A DNA stretch of 64,000 nucleotides, taken from Rhyzopertha dominica (lineage: Eukaryota; Arthropoda; Insecta; Coleoptera; Bostrichidae). This document shows, piece after piece, positions 10,721-22,903 of the stretch. The notes beneath the pieces are model-generated. The model did not search any database and was not told the DNA's origin. It saw only the letters and a list, made by a program, of their open reading frames with translations. The stretch's first letter is position 1. Each line of letters begins with the position of its first letter. The stretch is from contig QCXZ01000003.1 in the NCBI GenBank assembly GCA_025024175.1, positions 37,906,257 through 37,970,256 of the forward strand, in the 5' to 3' direction. The translations under genes were made by a program, and so were the position numbers.

Positions 10721-12240
10721 GCATTTGAGTTGGTCGTCAGTGTATACGGGCTTAATTCAATTGAGTTAGGAGCAAATCTAGTTTATTATGAAAGCTCGGT
10801 TCCAGAACTACGTTCCGTTTCTAAGTAAATCGTGCAGAACGGATTGAGCCTGTTCCACCTCCAATTCAGCTTGAACTGGGACACTCAATGGTTATTTATG
10901 TCGTACGTGCATATTTTTCAAGCCGTGATATGATTAATAAAGCCAAAGGCAATGTCATGGTTTTGTAAGATGTGATTTATCTAAAAGGATTTATCTAAAG
11001 TATTTTTCTTGCTCATCTTGGCCATTGCACATAAAATAAGAATTGGTTTTGGTACTGCAAGGCTATTATTTGAAATGTTTTTGGAATAAACGCTGTCAAA
11101 CCTGGGCAAAAAATTCTCAATCTGGCGTTTCGATTACACCTGTAATCTTTGTCAAAGAACAGNACCTCCAAAAAGTATATAACATAAGTTCTAGCAAAAT
11201 TTTGTTTGAACTTGTGTACTGTATTGTTCGGCCTTTTTTCCTACCCGGCAATCTAACGGAAGAAATGTATTTACCTTGATTTGTTACAAAGTTGTGTTGA
11301 CCGGTGACCCAATATTAACCGAAATTAGAGAAAGTGAGGATCATTGTATCAGTTTGAAGGTGTTCCATCGAATGTCCCACGGGATCTCTGGACTGGACTC
11401 CATTGGGCTTCGCTTTGTTCCCTGGGTCATTAAAATAATAAAGTTTACGCCTGCTAGCTTAATGAAAGTATCTTGGAAAGGGAAAATTTATTTTTATCAT
11501 AGACGAATACATACTATCAAATTACGCCATATATGCTTCGAAATGTACGAGAACGTATTGATTGACGATTGTACTGATGCATGAAAGTTGAGTTAACCCA
11601 TTAAAATATCTCGTATGTTCAATAAACATTAATTCAGGCAATAATTATCTTTCATTACCTACATATAAAATAGAATGGTTTATTTATTTTTGCACTGTTA
11701 AATGCAATATTTGCCTACATTTCTACTTTATTAAGATATATTTCGGAATATTACTAATACTCTTTGATATATTTACGATTACCTATTATTTTTACTAACT
11801 GTTTCACAATCATTTGTCAATACTTGTATCCAAAAGTTATTTCAGTGTGATTACTTGTATGTACAGTAATCATTACTGGTTGAGCTAAAACGTTCACTGT
11901 TTGACTGAACCCAAAACATACAGCAGTTGCAATATAAAATTGAAAAAACAAATGCTTAAAAAATGTGTTACTTTCAGTTGCTCATATAGAATAAGTAAAT
12001 GTTTTCCAATAGTGTGTCATAATAAAGGTATCTATTTCAATTTAGCTCCAAACGACGCCCGTGACGCAAAAATAAATTTTGTGATTCATGTTTATGGCGT
12101 GTTTAAAAAGTAGCGAGATATAGCTACAAGTCTACTATAACAAGAACCAACAACAGTAAAGAATAATGACGACGAAAATACAAGAACTCGTAACATAAGT
12201 ATACAATAATAAATTTTAAATGAAATGCACAATATGTCGC
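10721..12240. other. Intergenic DNA between JIP1 and the mariner remnant
   Basis: Only short unsupported open frames are present, for example 11276-11584 on the plus strand (102 residues, no recognisable domain, no flanking splice logic). One undetermined base lies at 11163. Nothing here is called as a gene. Confidence 0.5.
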
Positions 12241-12269
12241 TCATTTTGCTCTAAGCACAAAGATATCGA

Positions 12270-12800
12270 GTTTTCAGCGAACGTTGAATATTAAAATTAA
12301 TTTCAGGTATAATATCTTGAAATGCCGTCAAAATTCGCCGGCGCATATCTTCTATAGTGTTCGGTGTTGTTAAATACACTTTGTTTTTACTGAATCTCCA
12401 TAAAACATCACAAATTGTAAGATCGGGCCACCCCAGTAGCCAAGTAACTGGGCTTCCCCGACCAATCCTTTTATTTGGGGAAGCTTCACTTAAAATCTAA
12501 TTTAATTGCATAGTGTGCTGGAACTCCATCCTGTTGTAGTAGGCTATTAGGGATTTTGTCAAACAAATATACTAAGCGATTTTGGAGAAAAATTAAATAT
12601 GTTTACCCATTAAGCTTTCATCAAAAATATGGGACAAGTTAAATAATTTCCTAGAATTCCCGCCCATACGTTCGCAGACCACTTATAATGGCTCCTAAAT
12701 TGTCTATTAGAAGCTCTATTTTTATGAAAGATAGGTTCGTCGGTAAACATCACATAAGTATTGAAAAAAGTCATATCTATCTGTCTTATCAACAGCCAAC
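12270..12800 (-). pseudogene. Degenerate mariner-like (Tc1/mariner superfamily) transposase, DUF4817-type relatives
   Basis: The minus strand reads in broken frames. A block VMFTDEPIFHKN followed by WSANVWAGILGNYL matches the region of the first catalytic Asp of this family. Downstream come GRGSPV and WPDLT-like residues, then SKNKVYLTTPNTIEDMRRRI, the usual C-terminal region. Several stops and frameshifts separate the blocks, so it is dead. The similar remnant at 43770-44623 has related motifs. Confidence 0.75.
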
Positions 12801-12883
12801 CTACAAAAACTTAATCTTTTTGGAAATCAGCTCGAATTGGTTCTTGCTAAATTAGTATACGAAACGGATGATAAAATATTTTT

Positions 12884-13287
12884 ACTTGACTTTGAGTGAT
12901 CAAGCAATAAAAGGGGGATGGCCCCTTACTTCGAGCTTGTAAAATGTACGATACACATTTTTAGATAAGCACAAAAGTAGTGCCGTTAGAAATGCGTTTT
13001 CAAATAATATTCTGCTAAACTATAATAGCCGCTCCTCAAGAAAGATCTACTGCAATATAATTTACTATATTGTGCCAATGACCCTTAGCGCACCATAAAT
13101 AAGGATCATTTTTGCAGTTACTTGGTAGGGGTTGGGTTTCGAGATAAGCGTTCGGATTCCTTTCAAACCAGCGGCTTTAAACCTGGTTAACAGATTTCAA
13201 AAATGTTTGATTCAAAGAATTTATAAAACGCGAAGCTCGTATTAAGAGACCGTCCCCCTTTTATTGCTTGATCACTCAAAGTCAAGT
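12884..13287. mobile_element. MITE with 38-bp near-perfect terminal inverted repeats
   Basis: The left end 12884-12921 and the reverse complement of 13250-13287 are identical except for one base. Both start ACTTGACTTTGAGTGATCAA and continue into an AAAAGGGGGA tract. The element is 404 bp, with no transposase. The short open frames across its right end are incidental. Confidence 0.85.
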
Positions 13288-13289
13288 GA

Positions 13290-15835
13290 AAATACTGTAC
13301 CAACTCTGTGTATGGAGGATTTGTCAGCTTCAAGATGTATTATAAATTTCGCGAACTGTGGATTATTTTCTTGTGCGGATTGTAAGATCAGTAATCTTCT
13401 GAAAGAATATTTGAATTGCGCTTGCAATTTGGAAGTGCGACACATACAACTACTAGTAAATCGCTCAAGCAAAGATTGAAAAGCTTCTCTTCTCGGCTAG
13501 CGCCCTTGAGGTTATTGTAAAAATCATTTTTATAACATTCGCCAATTAATCAGTTCTTCACGGATCAGCATTCTAGTTTGCTAATAAGTCACTGGTGAAA
13601 CAACTTTGATATTGATTATGTATGTACAAATAACAGCATCAAAATTAAATTTAGAATCAAGTATTGTGAAATGATTGAAAAACAGATAGCAAGAGCTGCC
13701 TTATTTATTACAAGATTATGCAGAAATAATAAATAATCGCAAATATCTGCAAAAGAAGTTAGAGAGATAGACCCAAATATACCTTAATAAACTAGAAAGG
13801 TTGTCAAATCTTGTATTTAATATAGTAAAACTTAATGTACCGGTCTATTAAAAAAAAATCTAGTTATCCGTGATGGAATGTGCCCTAACTGAATTGCATA
13901 TATTTACTGATATTCGAGTGCACTCGAAAATTCAATTTCTTATTACTGCTGCTTTAAGTTTAAGTCTTAATCGAACGATGAAAGTCTCATGTGTCTATCT
14001 TAGTTTCTCATATAAATTTTTTAGAGTATGCTGTAAACGTGATGTATACTTGTCATTTGTCGATTTTTGAATTATATGAGATATTTTAATATGAGAAAAC
14101 GCATGGGAGTGTGTATTTTCAAGATATTATGTAGTGTTTTGTGAGATAATTAACTTTGACATTGCAGAAAGCTCACATTTCGGAGCTGTGGTGTGACATT
14201 GATCTGCAACCTTCAGTGTTATCGCCCTGCATATGGTAGCTTGGCAGCCGTTACAAAAAGGAGGCACAAAGAATTCAGAAGTCAATGCCGCCCGCGTTGC
14301 GTGAATCTTTTATAGAAGCCTATATTTGGGCAAAAACAAGTTACGCCAGACGTTATGCATAAATTTTTGGAGGCAATAAAATAGCTTATTGTAACTCAAA
14401 GTTTTGCGTTTTCTAAATTCTTATTACAAACAAGGGTCTTTACTTTTTGACTCATGGTACGATACTGCGGCTTAATTAAAGTTCTTTGAAAATTTTACTA
14501 ATACGACTTTGGGTACGGTCACTGTATGAGAAAGCTAAGGCCAGATAATAAATTTCACAACGATTGGTTTATTTGTTCTGGTTAAAAGTGCAGCATACAT
14601 TGTATCACATCTGTAATCTTTTATATGCAATTTTTACCATTAAGTTTCTGCTTCACTGCATTTTAACATTTTCCAGTACCGAGAAGTGCCGCAGGTGCTT
14701 TATTAAAACAGTTACCGAATATGCTAAAAATATGAACTGTAATAGAAATACTGCGACGCAGCTGTGTGCCCTCGATTGCGAAAGAAAACCAAAGATTTGC
14801 TTCCAAAGTTGGTGGCTTGAGCTTAAATCCTTTTGCCGATTGACCTTTGTGTCTACGTCTGTTTGCAGAGCACTTCAAGAGACATTTAAAAAACGTGAGA
14901 CCCTCGCATTGTCAGAGATAGTCCTATGGTTTATTCAGTGTGATTGCGCACGATGGTTAGAACGTCTTTGCCCTAGAGACGTTATCGGAATACCTATATT
15001 AGAGCGATCTAAATAATTGACATTGGTTGCGCTTTGTTCATTCTACATTAGAGAAATTAACAAGTATACAGAAGTTGCACAGCCCCACGTCGTCTTGGAA
15101 TTACTGGTGATTTGTGATAATACTGAGACATACATACATTTTGGTAATCTGGATAAAAGTAATAGGTAAACATTTATTACACAACGGACAGAAGCCCAAA
15201 TAAAAATTAAGGGAACACGTACACGAACACGTCCCACCCCAGCGTATATTTCTTCCGTAAGCCTTCTACCGTTCAAAATACAAAAATAAAACTCTTTGCC
15301 AGATTGTCCAGTTTATTGAGCTGCATATTCTAAAACTGTATTGAAATATGGCGGATTTCCGGAGTTACTCGCATCATGGAAGGGCTTTGGGGAGGGGGGT
15401 GTCCTCATCGTTGGTGGATCCCACTTTAAAAACAAGTCCCTAGAAATATTTCTGAGTTTCTTAGATTTACACCAGAGATCAATCATGTTACAAGCATAAG
15501 CAATTCCTTAGTCAACATTGTTTCAATCAGCGTTAAATGCACGGTAAACGTTGCTGTTGTAGCCGTGGATCCTTTTCACTCTCCGTTTAGCACAATTATT
15601 TTTGTCGTACTAAGAATTTTAATAGTTTACATATAAAGCCAGTGAATCGCAGTTTAATTTTAGAAAAGCAGATTTTCCACTTTTCTAAAGAAGGCTGCTT
15701 GAGACCGACTGGTCTTCGATTCAGCCTTTCAGGATGTAGATTCAGTAGTAAATCAGTTTTACTCTCTACATTACTCTGTCTTTAGTGAGGCTGTCTCCAC
15801 AGTACCAAGTAACTCCCGTCGTCAAAAGTATCTAT
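13290..15835. other. Intergenic DNA, no supported gene
   Basis: A 150-codon plus-strand frame at 14564-15016 is the longest stretch here. It is cysteine-containing, but no domain, signal peptide or splice support was recognised. It is not called as a gene. The remainder is AT-rich. Confidence 0.45.
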
Positions 15836-15837
15836 TA

Positions 15838-16254
15838 TGCTAATGAGTGAATTGAAGAAGTTTGATCTTCTTCATTTTCTCAATAAAGTCTCCGGCGTTC
15901 CTGACATTGTGTTCTGCCTTCCCTGGGAGTCCTTTCAGTGTCCGAGCGATGTAGGGAGCTAGAGGGTGGGTGGCAGATCCTGTTGCACTAGCAATCGGTC
16001 TCAGTGGTATTTCTGGTTTGTACATCTAAGGTGGGCAATATTGTTGTGGCGTCCTTGTATCTGTTTTGATCATGCCGCGATGTAGCTCTTCTGGTATCTT
16101 GGATCTCCGTATGGCTGAATAGATGGTCCGTTCGATTGGTCTTGCTGGGTACTTCCTTATCTTCGTATAGGCTGGGTTCTCGAGTATCTTCCTCACTTTT
16201 GTTATGTAGCCCATTGTATCCAAGATGACGGTGGCGTTGCCTTTGTGGGCCACA
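15838..16254 (-). pseudogene. Penelope-like element copy 1: inverted N-terminal reverse-transcriptase segment
   Basis: The minus strand encodes blocks typical of the start of Penelope-like reverse transcriptase: AHKGNATVILDT near 16250, then RKYPARPIERTIYSAIRRSK, then PEIPLRPIASATGSATHPLA and NAGDFIEKMKK near 15860. A frameshift separates the second and third blocks at about 16025. The segment abuts the plus-strand C-terminal segment of the same kind of element at 16245-16255. The 5' portion is therefore flipped relative to the 3' portion. Confidence 0.85.
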
Positions 16255-16986
16255 CGGATCGCTACCTACATGCAGATTCACACCACCACCCCCCGCAAAA
16301 ACAAGGAGTCATCAACACACTGATACAACGAGCGAAGCTAATTAGCGAACCAGACCGCCTAGAAGAGGAATTAGAACATCTACGCAGAGCACTACAGAAG
16401 AATGGCTATCCTAAGGCACAGCAGATTGAGAAGGCTATGAACATGCAACCACGGAGGAAGGAACCATAATAGCACATCGCTGCAGCATACTTGCCCTACT
16501 TCAATGGATGTACAGATAAGATCGGACGGTTGCTGAGGAGACATCAGATAAACACCATCTTCAGCGCCTCATGAAAGATAGCTAACGCCTTTCCGAAATA
16601 CCGTTCCGCGACTGAGGAGCTATAAACACAAGGTGTATATAGCATGCAGCTGTGGGAAGGTTTACATTGGCCAAACTGGAAGGCACATCAGCACGAGAAT
16701 CAAGGAACACATCAGAGACACCAGAGACCGACAATGTGACAGGTCGGCTGTAGCAGAACACCGAATGGAAACTGGCCACATCATCAAATTCGAGGGGGCA
16801 CAAATGCTGACGAGAGAAGCGAGATTCTGGCCGAGACTGTACAAGGAAGCCATCGAAATCCAGAAGAATCCGCACAATTATAACCGAGACCGAGGCATCG
16901 AACTACCTGGAATCTGGAAATCGGTCATTCATAACATGCTTTGGTATATAGGCAAAACCAGTTCTATGTCGTGCTGTCTGCACTAG
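16245..16986 (+). pseudogene. Penelope-like element copy 1: C-terminal reverse transcriptase and GIY-YIG endonuclease
   Basis: The plus strand starts with the RT thumb-region block HTDRYLHADSHHHPPQKQG and continues to KNGYPKAQQIEKAMN. After a break it encodes the GIY-YIG endonuclease: [19 protein letters not shown] at about 16643-16700, AEHRMETGHIIKF at about 16756-16795, then NYNRDRGIELPGIWKS. The pairing of RT with a C-terminal GIY-YIG domain is the hallmark of Penelope-like elements. The frames are broken between RT and endonuclease. Confidence 0.88.
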
Positions 16987-16989
16987 ACC

Positions 16990-17790
16990 TAAACTGCACT
17001 GATGAGCTGCAATGACAGGAAAATAGATCTATCTGCAGTTGGTTGAGGTGCAGTCAGCACAGCATAGACTTTTTTTTAGTTATGTCAGTATTTAATCGTG
17101 GTTCTATACCATCACCAAACCTCAGAATGTGAGTTTCTGATTTTCATCAATGATCTACCTGATAAATTCAAACTCAAAGGTTAGAAAAGGTTGAATACTT
17201 ATTATATACCCGATGTATTAAACAAATCATAAAGTATTATCAATGGTTTTCATGGCATACTTGATTCAGTCCGTCATTAAGGCTAGTGATTTTTAGACTG
17301 TTAGCCCGTAAACAATTATATAATGACATTATATGTGGTTATTTCGATTGTAAATGAACTTCTCTACCACCTGCTTCAGTTTGGATCATTTCTTTTGGGA
17401 CACCCTGTTTAAAGTGCCATCTGTTCTGGCCCATTTACATTATTAATCATTTTCTCTAGTTTAGGGTCACCTACACATAGGTCATATCTACTAAGTATTA
17501 CCAAAAGCTTCAAACAGCTCATTTATGTGTACGAGAAAAGCAACTGGTCCTAAATTGGAACCTGGTGGTACAATCAGATATCGTTGTATAGCATGTACAT
17601 TTACAACCTATATAAAACCTAAATAAACTTATTAAACAAATAAAATGGTCTCTTTTGTGTCATAAAGTATATTACTGGATGACACCATTAAACGCTTTTG
17701 TAAAAACGCATCTACTTACGTTAGTGAACCTCCAAATTAAACATATGTGTTCGACTTGTATTTCAGCATTCAAAAATTTTAAATAAAGAT
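16990..17790. other. Intergenic DNA downstream of Penelope copy 1
   Basis: No gene is seen. A sequence reading GGGACACCCTGTTT near 17398 resembles the ends of common insect MITEs, but no partner end was identified. Confidence 0.4.
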
Positions 17791-17813
17791 CTGCACTGGT
17801 GAATCCCTTCCGA

Positions 17814-17856
17814 GCCTACGACTAGTTTCGCCCCTGTTGGGCCTCTGCAGGCAAGG
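17814..17856 (-). ncRNA. Hammerhead-ribozyme-like motif (type I layout), probably a Penelope-type relic
   Basis: On the minus strand a 5-bp stem I (CTTGC with GTAGG, two G-U pairs) brackets the core CTGCAGA. A stem II (CCC/GGG closed by an outer G-C pair with one mismatch) is followed by GAAAC, a very short stem III, and the cleavage triplet GTC. The core differs from the consensus CTGANGA by one base (A6 to C), which should abolish activity. Minimal hammerheads of this layout are known from Penelope-like elements. Confidence 0.5.
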
Positions 17857-17859
17857 ATA

Positions 17860-19835
17860 CAGAATGAATAGATAGCGATAGGTGCATTGGATCTGGTTAA
17901 CAATTCAAAAATATTCTCAATAAGTTTAAATTTAATTCTTCTTCCAACTCAAGTTCCACAAAAAAATATGTTTGCCGAAATTGCAAGTAAACTAGTATTA
18001 TATTTTCTTGACAATTCCACCATATAAATCTAGATCAGTCTCTTAAACTTACTTCCAATAAATTGTGGGTTATTTTTTTTAATAATTTAATTAAAACAAG
18101 CGTTATTTTAATGTTTGAAAAGGATATGTGTAGAAAAAGCAAATATTACAAAATGATTAACAGAATTAAACCTGTACGTTTGAGACAAACATTAGTTCTA
18201 GATACTGAAGCAGCATGCTCAAAACGGTGAAGGGAAGTTTAATTTACTATACAAGTTTATTAATATTATTAATTCGTTTTTAAGAGGAGACTTTATTATT
18301 AAGTCAACTGATAACTGATTTACATACGTGCAGTGGTCTCCTCCATGTCAGGTAAGTTGTTAACACAAAATTAGACTATTGTTANATACTTTACAGCCTT
18401 TCCAGTTGAATTTATATAGCTTCAGTGTAGCTATAATTCGTATAAACGCAAACATTTGTTACGTTTCATAATTTTAGATGAAATGGTATTTGGTTTTGTC
18501 AAAAATATATTAAAAAACCGAATCGAAAACAAGTGAGACTTTCAAAAATTGTTTTATCTATTCTAAATCAGAAGCCTAATACACTTGCGTACTAAGATTA
18601 CGTCTCCTAAATTTCTAAACTTACTAATAAACCATATTCAACTTTGATATAGTAAAATTTTATCATATATAGCTCTGACGAATGATCATGAAAGTATAGC
18701 TTTGATGCTGTTAGCAAATGACCTCTATGGTCAAAACGACCGTAGAGCTATCCGATAAAACATGTGAAAAAAAGCACTTTCAATCAGCTTGCTTCCAAGC
18801 TATTTAACTCATTCGCAATGTTTCACAATGACTACACTTTGAAACCATTCGACAAATTTGAGTTCAACTCAACGTGGTTATGAATAAAACCACATATAAC
18901 ATTGTTTTCCTGTAGGATTTAGGTGTTATAACAATACGTAAGTGAAGCAACTTACTAGATTATGAACAATTAGAACCTTCTAAATGTAAATTATCAAAAT
19001 AAAAGTTAACGTAAAAGATTGTAAAAATTTTATTATTTTTTAAAACAATAGTCTATGCAAAAATCGTCATTTTCAAATGCAGTTCATAACCATTAGGTAT
19101 TGCCTATAGAACTACTCTGAACATTTTTATGACAACTCCTAAAAAGCTTCCACAAATCTTAAATACAATCCGTGTTTGCATTAACTATACTTTCACCACT
19201 CAAGTCAATTACTGTTTAAATAACTAGTTATACTATTCAAACATATTTTGAGCTTCCCGTTTCTTCATGTAATTGAATGGAGTATTTCTTTTAGCAAGTT
19301 CGTAGTAGCTTGATAAATACGGTTGTGCACTATGCCACGGCAATCGAACCTTGTGACGTCAATCGGTTGTGTAAGTGTCTTTAAGAATAAAGTGTTTGGC
19401 CTCTCACGTTTCTTCTTGACGGATTCTCCTTTTTGAAGGATTGCGGATACATATTACACTCAAATCCTCCAAATCCCTTACTTTAACTACATGTATAATA
19501 CAAAATAGTTAAGTTTGACGACTTTAAATGAGACGTCATTGTCGACTCATTTAGTTAACGAGGTTGCACCCAAAGTGTCTAGCTAAACCAAATTTCTGTT
19601 CCAGTGCCGGTTTCATAAAAAAGAGAACACTTTTTGTGTGCAGACCTATAACGGACCACAACATTGTGATAAGTCCAAGGTTTGGAGGATACAGATTTAG
19701 ATGAAATAAATGTGCTGAATGCAGCCCCCAGATTACCATGTGGTGGTATATGGTCTTTTCTGATCCTTATTTGATTACACATTCAGCCTAGATAGGTATT
19801 TCAAAATATAACTTTTCTCTTCACTTGCCCCATAT
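17860..19835. other. Intergenic DNA with one dispersed-repeat copy
   Basis: AT-rich, with no supported exon. It contains the repeat copy at 18715-18860. Short minus-strand frames at 19551-19782 have no recognisable content. One undetermined base is at 18385. Confidence 0.45.
18715..18860 (+). repeat. Dispersed repeat, same family as 34159-34310
   Basis: The segment shares a hairpin-like GTCAAAACGACCGT block, CAATCAGCTTGCTTCCAAGC, and AATGTTTCACAATGA with 34159-34310, in the same order and orientation. It is a truncated or diverged non-autonomous element copy. Confidence 0.7.
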
Positions 19836-19839
19836 ACCG

Positions 19840-20350
19840 CCCGTCTGTTAACGTTTTTCAGTCATCATTGTGTTTCATCCTTTGCATGGTCATATTCTCT
19901 TTCTTTTTCTGTTGGTATTGCTTCCCATATTTGCTTTGCTATTCTATTTTCCTTCACTCGTTTTAAATGTCCTCACTAGCTGAGTTACTGTTGTTCTGTG
20001 TACTGTTCCGGTGGTTCAGATTGTTATATAATTCGTACACTTCTCAGTTTGTCAATTAAAGTGAACGCATATAAAAAATCCCTGCAATCTTAACAGTACC
20101 TACAGTTTTCTAAAGTTTTTTTTTTATTTTCCTTTATAAATCTACTACTTTCGTACTGATATTTTATAATACTTTCAATGCGTTTTCGCTTCCCTTGTTT
20201 AGTACCTGTATTTAATGTGAATTGGGTGGTTCTCTTCAGTTCACTCAGTCTTAGTCCTGTCTTTTAATCACCGTAACTCTAGGTGTTACTCCAGTATATC
20301 TAAGTTATTTTGTGGCCTTAGGCGGCTTTCTGCAATAACAACTACGTCGT
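19840..20350 (-). pseudogene. Decayed non-LTR retrotransposon remnant (reverse transcriptase 3' region)
   Basis: On the minus strand a block DDVVVIAES near 20350 fits the catalytic DD box of a non-LTR reverse transcriptase. A block reading KENRIAKQIWEAIPTEK after frame repair, near 19930, fits the C-terminal arginine/lysine-rich tail of such elements. Many stops lie between, so it is an old fragment. The clade is not certain. Confidence 0.5.
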
Positions 20351-20529
20351 CAAAAATCGCTTCTTTCGATATTATGCATCTTTCTGTAGGCGTTGTTCAA
20401 CTTGTGTTTTGCAAAACACTGATTTATTACGTAGTCTTTCAAGTTTATTGAGAGCCGAGGATTTCTGCTGTCCCTTGGGCGTTATTAACGGATCTGATTT
20501 CATTTGTAAATAAATAGGTACATTAGAAG

Positions 20530-21760
20530 CTGAGGGTAGACTGACTCTTCCAATTGAGAATCAGAACAACCCCATTGCGTTATCGGGTGTGCAGTGTGCA
20601 GAATAGAGTAAGAGTACTCGTATTTCATTTACCGAGCTTTCGAAATTATTTATTCCTTTATCAAGGTCTACAACCATCATACAGATTAGAATTTTTATAA
20701 AATAGTGATTTATGTACAAATATCTCTTACATGAAAAGTGAGGTTATTAAAGCTAGAAATCCGCAATAAATTTAAAGTTATGTACATTAAAAATTATTAG
20801 TATCAACAATTAAAATGGCAGTATTTTTTTAAATTCCATGTAAATAAAAATAAAACTAAAAGTTTACATTAACAACAGTTTAAAAACATTGTCAGTCTAC
20901 AACAATGCAACAGGCAACACGCAACTGGTACAAAATGGCATCTACATTTTGACAACTGACTGAAGGGAAACAGTAGTGTTGTCGGATCATTAAATTTAAG
21001 GAAATTTTTTATTTATCTACTCTGAAAGAGGGACAAATTATTGTTAGCGTTATTATTGTTACAATTATATTTATCAAAATGTAAGAGGAAAGTATACATT
21101 TTAGATAAATTTTGTATGTCAGTCCTTTTATTGATACAGTTAGCTGTTCTATTGATGTATACCAAAGTATATCATTTCCAGGAAGAGCCTTTTGTCCAAT
21201 TTGGACTCCACAGTCAGGACGCTAGAGTTATCAAAATTAAAAGAGTGGTTAAGATCAATACAGTGATTTGCAATAGCAAATCCTCAGTAATAACTGAGAT
21301 CGGCCTGTCTAGCTCACAATCCCTTCTCTGTTCTAGGACCCTCGATGATAAATATCTACTGATCTGTCCTATGTATGACGCCGAGCAGTCATTACGTTTA
21401 ACTTCATACACTAAGCCTGTTTTACGTTTAGTTTTAGTAAAGAGCAGAGAAATTTTTATAACGGGAGACCAGCCGATTCTGAGACTCTCATTTTCTATCT
21501 ATCTATCTATCTATCACCCTATTTTAATTGTTGATACTAAGAATTTTTAATGTGTATTACTTTAATGTAACACTGTTCTATAAAAATTAAAATCTGTTTG
21601 TTGGTTGTAGACCTTGATAAAGGAATAAATCATTCCGAAAGCTCGGTAACCGAAATAATAATACTTTTACTCCATCCAGACAGCACACCCCATAACCCCT
21701 ATATAGATACGTTATTCGACTCTCCTCCTGATGTTCATCTACTTAGGGGTTTTAAGGAGT
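20530..21760 (-). mobile_element. Penelope-like element copy 2 with inverted flanking arms
   Basis: A GIY-YIG endonuclease remnant is on the minus strand at 21411-21214 (YEVKRNDCSASYIGQISRY). It is flanked by arms that are reverse complements of each other: 20530-20671 and 21607-21760. Each arm contains GTAGACCTTGATAAAGGA followed by TTxCGAAAGCTCGGTAA. The remnant has lost most of the RT and cannot be active. The inverted arms match the head-to-head terminal arrangement known for Penelope-like elements. Confidence 0.75.
21494..21515. repeat. Short (ATCT)n microsatellite
   Basis: About five tandem copies of TATC lie inside Penelope copy 2, between the endonuclease remnant and the right arm. 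Confidence 0.9.
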
Positions 21761-22903
21761 GTTCACACAAATTAGTATAAATGATAATTTACAATATACC
21801 TAAACATAACAGACTTTAGCCGGCAAAATCGTATCAATAATAAAAAAATTGTTTTTGTATACTTAACACGTGAAACCGACGCGTCCACCATTATTTTGAG
21901 TAGGTACATTATAATCGCAAATTCTTTTGCTTACAAAAAGTTTATTAGTAGAGATACCGACACGTTGTTCGCGGTCAATCATCTTTGATAGAATAGGCTT
22001 TATTTCTATACATTAAAATTTGTTATATTTTGATGTAAATGTGGTGACCGCAAATCGCACTTTTTATACACGCTATATAATAATTGAAATTAATTTCATA
22101 CTTTACCAAAGTCGCTAAAGTTTACGATAACATGCTCTGTAAATACTGGTTCAAAAAAAATTTTAAACATTTTTCATTAAACTAATTGCTTTGTCTTTCT
22201 TCACGATCAAAACATTTCCAGAAAGACACGAAACTTACATGTTGGATATGTACGCAATAAAATTAGTTTTTCTCCGAGAAAAGAAAATTAAGAGAATTTA
22301 TATTCCATTGTTTCTTCAAAATGGAAAAGGTAATTTCATACGTATATAACCTTTATGCTAAGCTAGTATCCAAATAAGTTTTCTTGTATATAACGATGTA
22401 AGTGTCAAGATAATATCTATACATGCACATATCCACTCCAATTTTTCTCATGTGTGATATATATGTAACTTTATTGGCTAGCTTCTTTATAATATTATTT
22501 AACCTTTTCTAGCTTATATTTAATAAAGTATAACATTCTGTTTGGTTTCTATTGTATTCCTTTCCATTTCATTCCACTTTTTGTATTAATGATTGAAACA
22601 ATACCATCCAATATCTTGCAACCGTTAAACCCTTGCACGTGAGCATTAGGAAATCGCTCGTTTAGCACGCACTAAAAGGACCAAAAATAGCTTTCTTAAA
22701 TCGAGAACTTCTACAATTTCAAGTCCAGATTGACACGGCTCGATTTTCCCAGGAAGCACATTCGTTGGAAAACCTTGATTGTGCTAATCAGGAGCCCGGC
22801 TGCGCATAAGCCGACTGCAACATTGGAAGAGCTTATAAATGGAATCGTCGCCTTTAGTTCTTGCGATTCGAGGTCCTCTGGTGCCGCAGACAACAAGTGG
22901 AAA
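21761..22903. promoter_or_regulatory. Upstream region of the tryptophan hydroxylase gene
   Basis: This AT-rich stretch precedes the first coding exon on the plus strand and must hold the promoter or 5' UTR, or else an intron to an untranslated first exon. The exon frame is open upstream of the chosen ATG to about 22730 but has no earlier ATG. No core promoter motif is strong enough to name. Confidence 0.4.

Noticed and set aside
10517..10828. Plus-strand open frame of 103 codons over the JIP1 start
   Set aside because: It is the antisense shadow of the GC-rich JIP1 first exon and leader.
11043..11584. Two consecutive plus-strand open frames as a possible small gene
   Set aside because: They overlap in different frames, contain an undetermined base and show no recognisable domain.
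14564..15016. 150-codon plus-strand open frame with several cysteines, slightly reminiscent of a zinc-binding domain
   Set aside because: Cysteine spacing does not fit a THAP or nuclear-receptor finger in one frame. No splice, signal or neighbour support exists.
16985..17045. A hammerhead core at CTGATGAGCTGC just after Penelope copy 1
   Set aside because: No matching GAAA strand, stem I or cleavage triplet could be found nearby.
22730..22903. N-terminal extension of tryptophan hydroxylase upstream of 22904
   Set aside because: The frame is open but has no ATG, and the family-like sequence begins at [13 protein letters not shown].
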